Assembly: GCA_023251455.1 (NCBI GenBank)
Contig: JAHEYT010000041.1
Location: forward strand, 1-58,744
Length of the DNA: 58,744 bases
Direction: 5' to 3'
Source: Bacteroidota bacterium
Lineage (GTDB): Bacteria; Bacteroidota; Bacteroidia; Bacteroidales; Prolixibacteraceae
The notes beneath the pieces are model-generated. The model worked only from the letters and a program-made list of their open reading frames with translations. It did not search any database and was not told where the DNA came from. Made by a program: the position numbers and the translations under genes. Numbering within the stretch: position 1 is the first letter of the stretch; each line of letters begins with the position of its first letter. Below, in pieces: positions 18,024 to 25,581 of this stretch.

Positions 18024-18161
18024 AAATCAGTAATGTAATAAAGGGTTCAGGTTAGTTTATTGATTTTGTATTATGGTCGCCAGAACGAACTGTAAATAAA
18101 CGTTCTAAGCCTTCTTTTATATAGACGGAGGATTGTATAAATGTAACGTCAGGGTAAATAA

Positions 18162-18734
18162 TTAATTGCTGGAATTAAACTTTTGATTATACATATAAAT
18201 TACCCGGGAACGGGCTCTTTTAAGTCTCATCTTCACGGCATCCTCGCTAATGCGTAAAGTTTTTGCAATTTGCTTGATTGGAAGATTGTCCTGATATTTC
18301 ATTAACAGCAGCACTTTTTCCTCCGGATGAATTAATTCAAAAATTACAAGCAAGTTCTCGTAGCTTGCTTCTTCAAAATCAGTTCCCGATTCATCAATGA
18401 TTTCCGGAATCTCGTTACTACTGTTCCAATCCGGATAATGAAGTTTCTTTTTGACCCTTAAATAATCAATGCAATAATTGTACGTTATAGAATAGAGCCA
18501 GGACGAAAAGGAAGAATTGCCTTTAAATCCTTGGATTTTTTCGTAGGCTTTGGTTAAAATATCATTGGCAAATTCTTCCGATAACTTGGTGTCTTTAAGG
18601 AAACTAAAGCATTTGTCCCTGACTTTTTTGAAATACCGAAGATAAAGTAATTCGAATAATTCCTGATTGCCTGAATTAATTAGAAGCACAATATCTTCGT
18701 CTGACTTTTGTTTATATTTGGTCTTTGGTGCCAT
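18162..18734 (-). CDS. ECF-type RNA polymerase sigma factor
   Basis: 190 residues with sigma region 2 (FELLYLRYFKKVRDKCFSFL, then SSWLYSITYNYCIDYLR near residues 80-96) and region 4 (KVLLLMKYQDNLPIKQIAK then SEDAVKMRLKRARS). Regions 1 and 3 are missing, as in ECF factors. It redirects RNA polymerase to a small regulon. No anti-sigma gene of the usual membrane kind lies next to it. It is divergent from the lipoprotein/L,D-transpeptidase operon that starts 200 bases away, making that envelope operon a natural candidate target (inference). Confidence 0.93.
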   Translation of the reverse strand: MAPKTKYKQKSDEDIVLLINSGNQELFELLYLRYFKKVRDKCFSFLKDTKLSEEFANDILTKAYEKIQGFKGNSSFSSWLYSITYNYCIDYLRVKKKLHYPDWNSSNEIPEIIDESGTDFEEASYENLLVIFELIHPEEKVLLLMKYQDNLPIKQIAKTLRISEDAVKMRLKRARSRVIYMYNQKFNSSN

Positions 18735-18844
18735 TTATATGGTATTGGAAATGTGAAATCTAGAAAAAAAATACAAAAAAATAAATAAAGTTGTGTTACT
18801 TCTTCGAAAACCTTCGTCACAATGATAAATTTGTCAGAAAGTAC

Positions 18845-18875
18845 TTTGATAATTCAATGTAAAAATAGAACTTTG
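18845..18875 (+). promoter_or_regulatory. Predicted promoter of the lipoprotein gene
   Basis: TTTG (18845-18848), a 19-base spacer, then GAACTTTG (18868-18875). The Bacteroidota housekeeping consensus is TTTG-N19-TAnnTTTG, so only the first base of the -7 box differs. This predicts a start near 18882 and a leader of about 55 bases. Confidence 0.55.
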
Positions 18876-18938
18876 CAGAAGTTTTTAGTATATTATAAAG
18901 TTAATAGTTTTAGAGAAAAACAAATTTAAAAATTGAGT

Positions 18939-19535
18939 ATGAAAAGTAAATTAATTATTGCTATCGCAGCAATGGGTGTTGCAGTTTTATTTAGCTCTTG
19001 CGCTAAAGTTCCACAGGCAGAAATCGATGCAGCTACTGCTTCTATCCAGGAAGTAAAAGACGCTGGTGCTGACTTGTATGTTCCAGAAGCTTACCAGGCT
19101 TTAGTTGATTCAATGAAATCAGCTAACGAAAAAGTTGAAGTAGCTAAAGCAAAATGGTTCCCAAGCTACACAAAAGCTAAAGCTACTTTAGCTGTTGTTA
19201 GCCAGATGGCTGTTGACACAAAAGCTAAATCAGAAGCTCGTAAAGTTGAGTTGAAAGCTGAAACTGAAGCTATGATCGTTGAAGTAAAAGCTTTAGTTGC
19301 TGAAAACACAGCTTTGATTGCAAAAGCTCCTAGAGGCAAAGAAGGTAGAGAAGCTTTGGAAGCTATCAAAAGTGATGTAGCTGTTGCTGAAACAACTGTT
19401 GCTGAAGTTGAAGCTCTTTTAGCTAATGGCGATTTGATTGGTTCTAACGACAAAATCAAAGCTGCTAAAGAAAAAGCTACTTCTATCAAAGCTGAATTGG
19501 AAGAAGCTATTGCTAAAAAAGGTGGTAAAAAATAA
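18939..19535 (+). CDS. Small helical lipoprotein (DUF4398-like), Lpp-like candidate
   Basis: 198 residues from the ATG at 18939 (an in-frame TTG at 18933 is less likely). The signal peptide ends in a lipobox, FSSC, with lipidated Cys21. Residues +2 onward (AKVPQ) lack the acidic run that sends Bacteroidota lipoproteins to the cell surface, so it should face the periplasm. The mature part is almost entirely Ala/Lys/Glu-rich amphipathic helix, probably coiled coil, and ends in KKGGKK. Every Ala codon is GCT or GCA, unlike the following genes, which suggests very high expression. Two L,D-transpeptidase genes follow. A C-terminal lysine is what L,D-transpeptidases join to peptidoglycan in E. coli Lpp, so an outer-membrane tether role is proposed. 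A strong terminator follows. Confidence 0.85.
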   Translation: MKSKLIIAIAAMGVAVLFSSCAKVPQAEIDAATASIQEVKDAGADLYVPEAYQALVDSMKSANEKVEVAKAKWFPSYTKAKATLAVVSQMAVDTKAKSEARKVELKAETEAMIVEVKALVAENTALIAKAPRGKEGREALEAIKSDVAVAETTVAEVEALLANGDLIGSNDKIKAAKEKATSIKAELEEAIAKKGGKK

Positions 19536-19560
19536 TAACTCTTAGGAGTTAAGAATTTAG

Positions 19561-19594
19561 AATACCCGGGGCTTTCCCCCCGGGTATTTTTTTA
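19561..19594 (+). terminator. Strong intrinsic terminator between lipoprotein and first L,D-transpeptidase
   Basis: Perfect 11-bp GC-rich stem AATACCCGGGG (19561-19571) with CCCCGGGTATT (19578-19588), a 6-base loop and a run of T. It lies 26 bases after the lipoprotein stop and 12 before the next start, so it should make lipoprotein transcripts far more abundant than read-through enzyme transcripts. Confidence 0.9.
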
Positions 19595-19605
19595 ATATAA
19601 TTCTG

Positions 19606-20736
19606 ATGGTTTTAGATAAGAAGAAGAAAATCAAGTGGATAGTTGTTATTTTATCATCGTTTGTTTTTCTTGTAATAACGATTTGTGTAATTATTGTTTC
19701 ACAACGAGAACTTCCAAACGATGATTTGAGATTGGCAAGGGAGGCCTTGTCGGAAGCCAAGGAAGCTGAAGCCGATGTATATTCTGAAAGCAAGTATAAC
19801 CAAGCATTGCAGACATATGAGACTGCCATGAAGGGTTGGTCGAGGGAAAACGATCGTTTTATTCTTGTCAGGGACTATGTCTATGTTATAAGTTCAGCTC
19901 GGAAATCAAAAAAGATTGCTGATGAATCGAAAGAAGAATCAATTGCAAAAGCGGACGACCTGAGTAAAAACGTAGATGCTGCTTTTGTTGCGATGGAAAA
20001 AAAGATTGAATTGTATAAAAAACTCTTTAAAAATTTACCCATACCAAAATCAGTTTTTGATGCGCATAACAAATCGAAAATGTTTTTTAGCGAATCAAAA
20101 ATTGCTCAGGGAAACGGTAAATTAAAAGAAGCAGAAATACTATTCAAAAAGGCTGAGATTTATTGTAATCATGCCAATGTAGCAGCTGCAAAAATGTTGC
20201 GCGACTATTTCAATGATTACGGTAGGTGGAAAAATCTGGCAAATGATGCCATTTCTGCTTCCCGTGGAGGTAATAAAGTTATTTTGGTTGATAAAGTAGC
20301 GCATATATTATATGTATATCAATCGGGAAAGGCTATTCGTAGTTATGATGTAGAATTTGGTCCTAACTGGATGGCTCATAAAGAAAGAGCTGGAGACAAA
20401 GCAACCCCTGAAGGAAATTATCATATTACTAAAAAGAAAGAACGCGGTAGTACGACATATCATAAAGCCATGTTGATTGATTACCCAAATGCCGATGATC
20501 GTGCCAGGTTTGCCCAGAAGAAACGTCAGGGAATTATTTCACGTAGTGCTGGAATTGGGAACCTCATTGAAATTCATGGTAATGGAGGACGAGGTTTTGA
20601 TTGGACGAGTGGTTGCGTAGGGATGCGAGATCGTGATATTGACGATTTATATCGTTTGGTTGGTAATGGTACACGAGTAACAATTGTCGGCTCAATTGAA
20701 CCGCTTTCAGTGATTACCGGAGGGGTGGATTTCTAG
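19606..20736 (+). CDS. Membrane-anchored L,D-transpeptidase with N-terminal DUF4398-like helical domain
   Basis: 376 residues. A cytoplasmic KKKKIK patch and one membrane segment (residues 10-33) anchor it in the inner membrane. Residues 40-205 are helical and resemble the preceding lipoprotein (ALSEAKEAEADVYSESKYNQ against SIQEVKDAGADLYVPEAYQ, and similar later blocks). Residues 220-365 form a YkuD catalytic domain with His324 (EIHGNGG) and nucleophile Cys337 in SGCVGMRD. The enzyme should act in the periplasm, joining a peptidoglycan diaminopimelate to another stem peptide or to a protein lysine. It is probably expressed by read-through from the lipoprotein promoter. The shared helical domain suggests it binds the lipoprotein. 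Confidence 0.9.
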   Translation: MVLDKKKKIKWIVVILSSFVFLVITICVIIVSQRELPNDDLRLAREALSEAKEAEADVYSESKYNQALQTYETAMKGWSRENDRFILVRDYVYVISSARKSKKIADESKEESIAKADDLSKNVDAAFVAMEKKIELYKKLFKNLPIPKSVFDAHNKSKMFFSESKIAQGNGKLKEAEILFKKAEIYCNHANVAAAKMLRDYFNDYGRWKNLANDAISASRGGNKVILVDKVAHILYVYQSGKAIRSYDVEFGPNWMAHKERAGDKATPEGNYHITKKKERGSTTYHKAMLIDYPNADDRARFAQKKRQGIISRSAGIGNLIEIHGNGGRGFDWTSGCVGMRDRDIDDLYRLVGNGTRVTIVGSIEPLSVITGGVDF

Positions 20737-20821
20737 AATATTTTGAAACTTTTTTGCAAAATGATAGTTTGTGTTATTGAAGAATGATATATAAAACAGG
20801 TTTAATAAAAATTCAAAGTCT

Positions 20822-21484
20822 ATGATTCGTAAATTTTTTATTTATCTGACAATTTTGTTTGTTGGAATTCTGTTTTTTGCATCAATGGTGCTTTTTGCGA
20901 TTCCTGCTCTTCAGGAGTCAACTTTGGTTTTACCTCTGATTTCAAGTGATCAGGCTGGCAATGCCGATGGCACTATTGATCAGGCATCTCTTGAAAGTGA
21001 TATTAGTAAACTACAGACTAAACTGGATAAACTAACTCCTACCGATGCATATATAATAATAAATACTTCTGAAAACCATTTTTATTTGTATCAAGGGAAA
21101 CAAATGATTCGTCATGGTCTGTGTTCAACAGGGAAGAATGAACGGTTAGTTTCAGAAGAACGCAAAAAAGAATATGTATTTTATACTCCACAAGGAGTTA
21201 AAACGGTCAAGGGGAAGCAAAAAAATCCGGTTTGGGCAAAGCCAAATTGGGCTTTCATTGAAGACGGAATGCCAATACCTCCTCCCGGAGATCCATCTCG
21301 TTTTGAAAGCGGAACACTGGGCGCATATAAACTTACACTTGGTGATGGTTACATGATTCATGGTACTATTTACAAACGATTTATAGGTCAAAGCGTTACT
21401 CATGGCTGTGTTCGATTGCTCGATGAGGATTTAGAGGCTGTTTATAATACATTGCAAATCGGTTCAAAAGTTTATATTTACTAG
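20822..21484 (+). CDS. Second L,D-transpeptidase (YkuD domain)
   Basis: 220 residues: one N-terminal membrane segment (residues 5-28), a short coiled linker (ASLESDISKLQTKLDKL), then a YkuD domain with IINTSENHFYLYQG, His180 (MIHGT) and catalytic Cys196 in THGCVRLLDED. Acts in the periplasm on peptidoglycan stem peptides. The active site is the canonical HGCVR form, whereas its neighbour has SGCVGMR, so the two may divide roles, for example cross-linking versus protein attachment (inference). It is 85 bases after the first enzyme and 1 base before the next gene, pointing to one operon. Confidence 0.92.
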   Translation: MIRKFFIYLTILFVGILFFASMVLFAIPALQESTLVLPLISSDQAGNADGTIDQASLESDISKLQTKLDKLTPTDAYIIINTSENHFYLYQGKQMIRHGLCSTGKNERLVSEERKKEYVFYTPQGVKTVKGKQKNPVWAKPNWAFIEDGMPIPPPGDPSRFESGTLGAYKLTLGDGYMIHGTIYKRFIGQSVTHGCVRLLDEDLEAVYNTLQIGSKVYIY

Positions 21485-21485
21485 T

Positions 21486-22292
21486 ATGAAGGATCATTCA
21501 GATGAAGGCTTTGATAGCTTGTTCGAGAAGAAAAAAAGTAGTGGTACAAAGATTTTTGCGATTTTATTTTTTGCAGTCGTTATTGGATTAACGTCTGTTT
21601 ATGCCTATTTGTCGATTGGAGTAGTACGTGATCGGATGCAGGTGGCAAAGTCTCAGGTAGAAGGGATTGCTTCTGTAAATCCTTCTTTGATAGATTTGAT
21701 GAAGGAAAAAGCATGGGTTGAATCACGTCTTAAAATGTCTGCTGGTGACTCTGTTGGCTTGTCAATTGATTTGGGACGACATCTGATTCAGCTTGAGTTG
21801 AAAGGCGTTGTGGTTATGAAGTCAAAAATTCGTGATTATTCGGCATCTGGCTTTTTTAAGCGTATGGATGGAAATGTATATTTCAACATGTTTGGAAGTC
21901 CGCTTACCATTGAGAAATTTGAATCGTCTATCGAAAAAAATCCATTCAAAGTTGTAATCGCTCCTAAGAATGAAGCCGAAGCCGAAGCTGCTGCAACTAA
22001 AAAAGATTCGATCAAAGATGAAAATGTTTTCTGGACAGTAAAGTTTGATCGTGATTTCGAACTAAATATTCAGGGAATAGATTCTGTTGCAGAATCGCAG
22101 GCGAAATACAAATTAGGTAAAGGTTTTGAATTCGAACGCGACTTAAAGAATATTGCCAGTTCATTCGAACACATCTTAAAATTCTCAAAACCAGTTTATA
22201 CGCCCGAAATATTAATAAGTATACCTGAAAATGAAGCCAAGTCAATCCTTCGTGCATTGCCACGTAAGGCTTTGGTAACCATTCGAATATAG
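21486..22292 (+). CDS. Single-pass membrane protein of unknown function in the L,D-transpeptidase operon
   Basis: 268 residues with no recognised family. A hydrophilic N-terminus (residues 1-20) is followed by one membrane segment (residues 22-46), leaving about 220 residues in the periplasm. That part has a mixed alpha/beta look, an acidic/Ala stretch EAEAEAAATKKD near residue 160, and no catalytic motif. It starts 1 base after the preceding stop, so it is translationally linked to the second L,D-transpeptidase and probably works with it, perhaps as an adaptor or scaffold. It ends the operon: a strong terminator follows at 22321. Confidence 0.75.
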   Translation: MKDHSDEGFDSLFEKKKSSGTKIFAILFFAVVIGLTSVYAYLSIGVVRDRMQVAKSQVEGIASVNPSLIDLMKEKAWVESRLKMSAGDSVGLSIDLGRHLIQLELKGVVVMKSKIRDYSASGFFKRMDGNVYFNMFGSPLTIEKFESSIEKNPFKVVIAPKNEAEAEAAATKKDSIKDENVFWTVKFDRDFELNIQGIDSVAESQAKYKLGKGFEFERDLKNIASSFEHILKFSKPVYTPEILISIPENEAKSILRALPRKALVTIRI

Positions 22293-22320
22293 GCTTAACT
22301 CAACTTGGGTTAAAAGGGGA

Positions 22321-22362
22321 AACCGGGAAACGCATTTCAAAAATGTTTTTCCCGGTTTTTTG
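22321..22362 (+). terminator. Terminator of the lipoprotein/L,D-transpeptidase operon
   Basis: Stem AACCGGGAAA (22321-22330) with TTTCCCGGTT (22348-22357), an inner stem CATTT/AAATG across a 3-base loop, and a T run after it. Confidence 0.88.
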
Positions 22363-22417
22363 TTCTTGAAAATTGTTTAGCTTAGGACATAATGAAAACA
22401 CTAAAATGGGATTAGGC

Positions 22418-22990
22418 ATGAATAAAAAGTCAGATGTTTCAGGATTTATTTTAGCTGGCGGAAAAAGTAGCAGGATGGGAACTGATAAAGCTTTATTGAC
22501 GTTTCAGGATAAACCTTTGCTTCAATACATGATCGAATTGATTGCACCTTTTTGCGATAACCTGGCTATAAGTGGACATAATTCAGACTATTCAACTTTT
22601 TGTATTGAAATGGTTCCTGATTTGTATCCGGATTGTGGCCCGATTGCCGGTATTTTTTCTTCTTTGAAGTATTCTGATTCTGATTGGAACCTGTTGGTAA
22701 GCGTTGATGTTCCTTTTTCCAACGATGAATTATTTCAATCCCTGATTTCAAGCATCGGTGACTACGATTGCATAATTCCGCAACATACTTCCGGAGTTGA
22801 GCCATTAATTGGACTTTATAATAAGCGAACATTGACTGTAATCGAAGAAATGATAAAGTCAGGAGATTACAGACTTACAAACCTGCTCTCCAAACTAAAT
22901 ACCTGCTATATGGACTGTAATAACCTGATAAAAAAATACCCGCGATTGTTTATGAATATTAACCGAATGGAAGATTATCAGTCAATTTAA
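22418..22990 (+). CDS. mobA: Molybdenum cofactor guanylyltransferase MobA
   Basis: About 190 residues from the ATG at 22418; in-frame starts at 22373 and 22406 add only residues before the nucleotide-binding motif. The N-terminal signature FILAGGKSSRMGTDKALL is typical of MobA, with VSVDVPF (metal-binding Asp) near residue 95. It transfers GMP from GTP to molybdopterin, making the guanine dinucleotide form of the cofactor used by DMSO-reductase-type enzymes. No other molybdenum cofactor genes are nearby. It stands alone between the envelope operon and the M48 protease gene. Confidence 0.88.
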   Translation: MNKKSDVSGFILAGGKSSRMGTDKALLTFQDKPLLQYMIELIAPFCDNLAISGHNSDYSTFCIEMVPDLYPDCGPIAGIFSSLKYSDSDWNLLVSVDVPFSNDELFQSLISSIGDYDCIIPQHTSGVEPLIGLYNKRTLTVIEEMIKSGDYRLTNLLSKLNTCYMDCNNLIKKYPRLFMNINRMEDYQSI

Positions 22991-23047
22991 GCTTCATTTT
23001 TCCAGAGATAGCAAAGCTTTTAATACTTTTGAATTAAATTAAATGAC

Positions 23048-24286
23048 ATGTCACAGATCTTATTTTATATCATTATTGGCCTTTTGTTGGCCGATTTTAT
23101 TTTTGAACGTTTCCTCGAATTTCTGAATTCGACCCAATGGAGTGATAAGCTTCCGGAGGAAGTGAAAGATATTTACGACGAACAGGAATACCAAAAACAA
23201 CAGGCTTACGAAAAAGCGAATTTCCGTTTTTCGATGCTTAGTTCGTCATTCAGTTTTGCATTGATGTTTTTGATGGTACTTTTTGCCGGATTCGCGTTGG
23301 TGAACAATTGGGCGTTGTCAGTTTCAGTGAATCCAATTCTTGCGGCATTGGTGTTTTTCGGAATCCTGATGTTGGCCTCCGATCTTTTGACAACACCGTT
23401 TTCAATTTACGACACTTTTGTAATCGAAGAAAAATTTGGTTTCAATAAAACTACTCCAAAGACCTTTGTCCTCGATAAATTGAAAGGATATCTACTTGGG
23501 GCAATCATTGGAGGCGGGCTTTTGGCTTTGATTATCTATATTTATCAGCTGACCACTACCAACTTCTGGATTTATACTTGGCTTGTTATCACCGGATTCT
23601 CAGTGTTTATGGTGTTGTTTTATTCCAATCTGATTGTTCCTTTGTTTAATAAGCAAACTCCGCTTCCTGAAGGAGAATTGAAGTCGGCCATCGAAGATTT
23701 CTCAGCAAAAGTGGGCTTTAAGCTTGATAATATTTATGTGATTGACGGCTCAAAACGCTCGACCAAAGCCAACGCCTATTTTACCGGATTTGGCGCCAAA
23801 AAACGGATTGTTTTATACGATACATTGATAAATGACATGTCCACCAACGAACTGGTTGCTGTTTTGGCGCACGAAATCGGACATTACAAAAAGCACCATG
23901 TGATTTGGAGCTTGCTGTTGGGGACTTTGCAAACCGGAATCGTTTTGTTCATTTTTTCATTGTTTGTAGGGAGTCCAGAACTTTCGGCAGCTTTGGGAGT
24001 CGAAACGCCTAGTTTCCACATTGGCCTGATCGCTTTTGGAATTTTGTACTCACCAATTTCGATGATAACTGGTTTGGCGATGAATATCTTCTCCAGAAAG
24101 AATGAATACGAGGCGGATGCCTTTGCGGCAAAATATTTCGATGCCAACGAATTGGTCTCAGCCCTGAAAAAGCTGTCGGTAAAAAACCTGAGCAACCTTC
24201 GGCCACATCCGGCCTATGTGTTTTTTCATTATTCGCATCCAACCCTTTTACAACGATTACAGGCATTAAAAATATATTTAGAGTAG
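23048..24286 (+). CDS. M48 family zinc metalloprotease (Ste24 / CAAX protease 1 type)
   Basis: 412 residues with several membrane segments (near residues 5-25, 60-80, 95-115, 150-170 and 180-200, plus two after the active site). The zinc motif HEIGHYKKHH lies near residues 277-286, and the third ligand Glu in NEYEADAFA near residue 355. It is an integral membrane protease of the inner membrane, similar in layout to Ste24. Bacteria lack CAAX prenylation as a rule, so a role in membrane protein quality control is more likely (inference). It stands between mobA and cinA in the same direction. Confidence 0.92.
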   Translation: MSQILFYIIIGLLLADFIFERFLEFLNSTQWSDKLPEEVKDIYDEQEYQKQQAYEKANFRFSMLSSSFSFALMFLMVLFAGFALVNNWALSVSVNPILAALVFFGILMLASDLLTTPFSIYDTFVIEEKFGFNKTTPKTFVLDKLKGYLLGAIIGGGLLALIIYIYQLTTTNFWIYTWLVITGFSVFMVLFYSNLIVPLFNKQTPLPEGELKSAIEDFSAKVGFKLDNIYVIDGSKRSTKANAYFTGFGAKKRIVLYDTLINDMSTNELVAVLAHEIGHYKKHHVIWSLLLGTLQTGIVLFIFSLFVGSPELSAALGVETPSFHIGLIAFGILYSPISMITGLAMNIFSRKNEYEADAFAAKYFDANELVSALKKLSVKNLSNLRPHPAYVFFHYSHPTLLQRLQALKIYLE

Positions 24287-24310
24287 AGGCGCAATGCATT
24301 GCGTCTCTAC
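24283..24310. repeat. 28-base loopless palindromic element
   Basis: GTAGAGGCGCAATG (24283-24296) meets CATTGCGTCTCTAC (24297-24310), forming 14 pairs with one G-T wobble and no loop. It overlaps the protease gene's stop codon (24284-24286) and fills the gap to cinA. No T run follows. It looks like a REP-like or miniature mobile palindrome rather than a terminator. Confidence 0.65.
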
Positions 24311-24324
24311 AAAAAAACAAATTT

Positions 24325-25581
24325 ATGAAAGCAGAAATAATAACCATAGGCGACGAAATTTTAATTGGGCAGATTGTTGATACCAATTCGGCCTGGATGG
24401 GGCAGCAGTTGAATCTGTTAGGTATTGAAGTGTATCAGGTTACCTCGGTTCACGACAATCATGAACATATCATGAAAGCTTTTGCTGAAGCGGAAGATAA
24501 TGCCGATTTGGTGCTGATTACAGGGGGTTTGGGGCCAACCAAAGACGATATTACCAAAAAATGCCTGTGCGAATACTTTGATACCGAACTGGTATTTCAT
24601 CCGGAAGTACTTGAACATGTTAGGACGCTGTTATCTTCCCGGAATGTGACCATCAATCAATTAAATAAGGATCAGGCACTTTTGCCTGCAAGTTGCACGG
24701 TTCTGCATAATTCCGCAGGAACAGCTTCCGGAATGTGGTTCGAGCGCAACAATACCATCTTTGTGTCGATGCCCGGAGTGCCTTTCGAGATGGAAGCCAT
24801 TATGACAGAAGAGGTTTTTCCACGCTTGGTCAAATTGGGAATTACCCAATCTATTGTACACAAAACGGTGTTGACCATTGGTTTGCCTGAATCGATGCTT
24901 GCTGAAAAAATTGAAAAGTGGGAAGATGCTTTGCCTGATTTTATCAAGTTAGCTTATTTGCCCAGTCAGATGATGGTTCGCCTTCGTCTGAGTGGTTATG
25001 GAACTGACGAAGCATCGATAAAAGAAGAAATCGATAAACAAGTAAATGAGCTCCTGACGATTATACCTGAATCGGTTTTCGGTTTTGATGACGATAATTT
25101 AGGCATTACTTTAGGCAGGATGCTGGTTCAATCAGGGCAAACTTTGGCTTTGGCCGAAAGCTGTACCGGCGGAAACATAGCTCATTTTATGACTTCCAAT
25201 GCCGGGAGTTCGGCCTATTTTAAAGGTGGAGTGGTGGCATATTCGAATGAGATTAAAAACAGACTGCTCGGAGTTTCAGCAGAAATTCTTGAAAAATTCG
25301 GAGCGGTGAGCCAGGAGGTTGCGGAGGCAATGGCTTTAGGGGCTCAAAAAGCTTTAAATGCTGATTATGCTGTGGCAACAACCGGAATTGCCGGACCTGA
25401 CGGCGGATCGGACGAAAAGCCGGTTGGCACGGTGTGGATTGCTGTGGCTGGGCCTTCAGGAGTGACGAGCAAAAAATATATATTTAAGCATAACCGTGAA
25501 CGGAATATAATACGTACAACCCATACAGCGTTAAATCTGTTGCGCACATTCATTTTAACCGATAATTCTGCTTCAAAATGA
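24325..25581 (+). CDS. cinA: CinA family protein (NMN amidohydrolase / COG1058)
   Basis: 418 residues of standard CinA layout. The N-terminal MoaB-like domain opens with AEIITIGDEILIGQIVDTN and carries TGGLGPTKDD near residue 72. The C-terminal PncC domain has LALAESCTGG near residue 273 and TTGIAGPDGG near residue 352. PncC domains deamidate nicotinamide mononucleotide in NAD recycling, and the N-terminal domain has been linked to ADP-ribose pyrophosphatase activity. The gene overlaps the start of the AsmA-like gene by 4 bases, so the two are co-translated. Confidence 0.95.
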   Translation: MKAEIITIGDEILIGQIVDTNSAWMGQQLNLLGIEVYQVTSVHDNHEHIMKAFAEAEDNADLVLITGGLGPTKDDITKKCLCEYFDTELVFHPEVLEHVRTLLSSRNVTINQLNKDQALLPASCTVLHNSAGTASGMWFERNNTIFVSMPGVPFEMEAIMTEEVFPRLVKLGITQSIVHKTVLTIGLPESMLAEKIEKWEDALPDFIKLAYLPSQMMVRLRLSGYGTDEASIKEEIDKQVNELLTIIPESVFGFDDDNLGITLGRMLVQSGQTLALAESCTGGNIAHFMTSNAGSSAYFKGGVVAYSNEIKNRLLGVSAEILEKFGAVSQEVAEAMALGAQKALNADYAVATTGIAGPDGGSDEKPVGTVWIAVAGPSGVTSKKYIFKHNRERNIIRTTHTALNLLRTFILTDNSASK

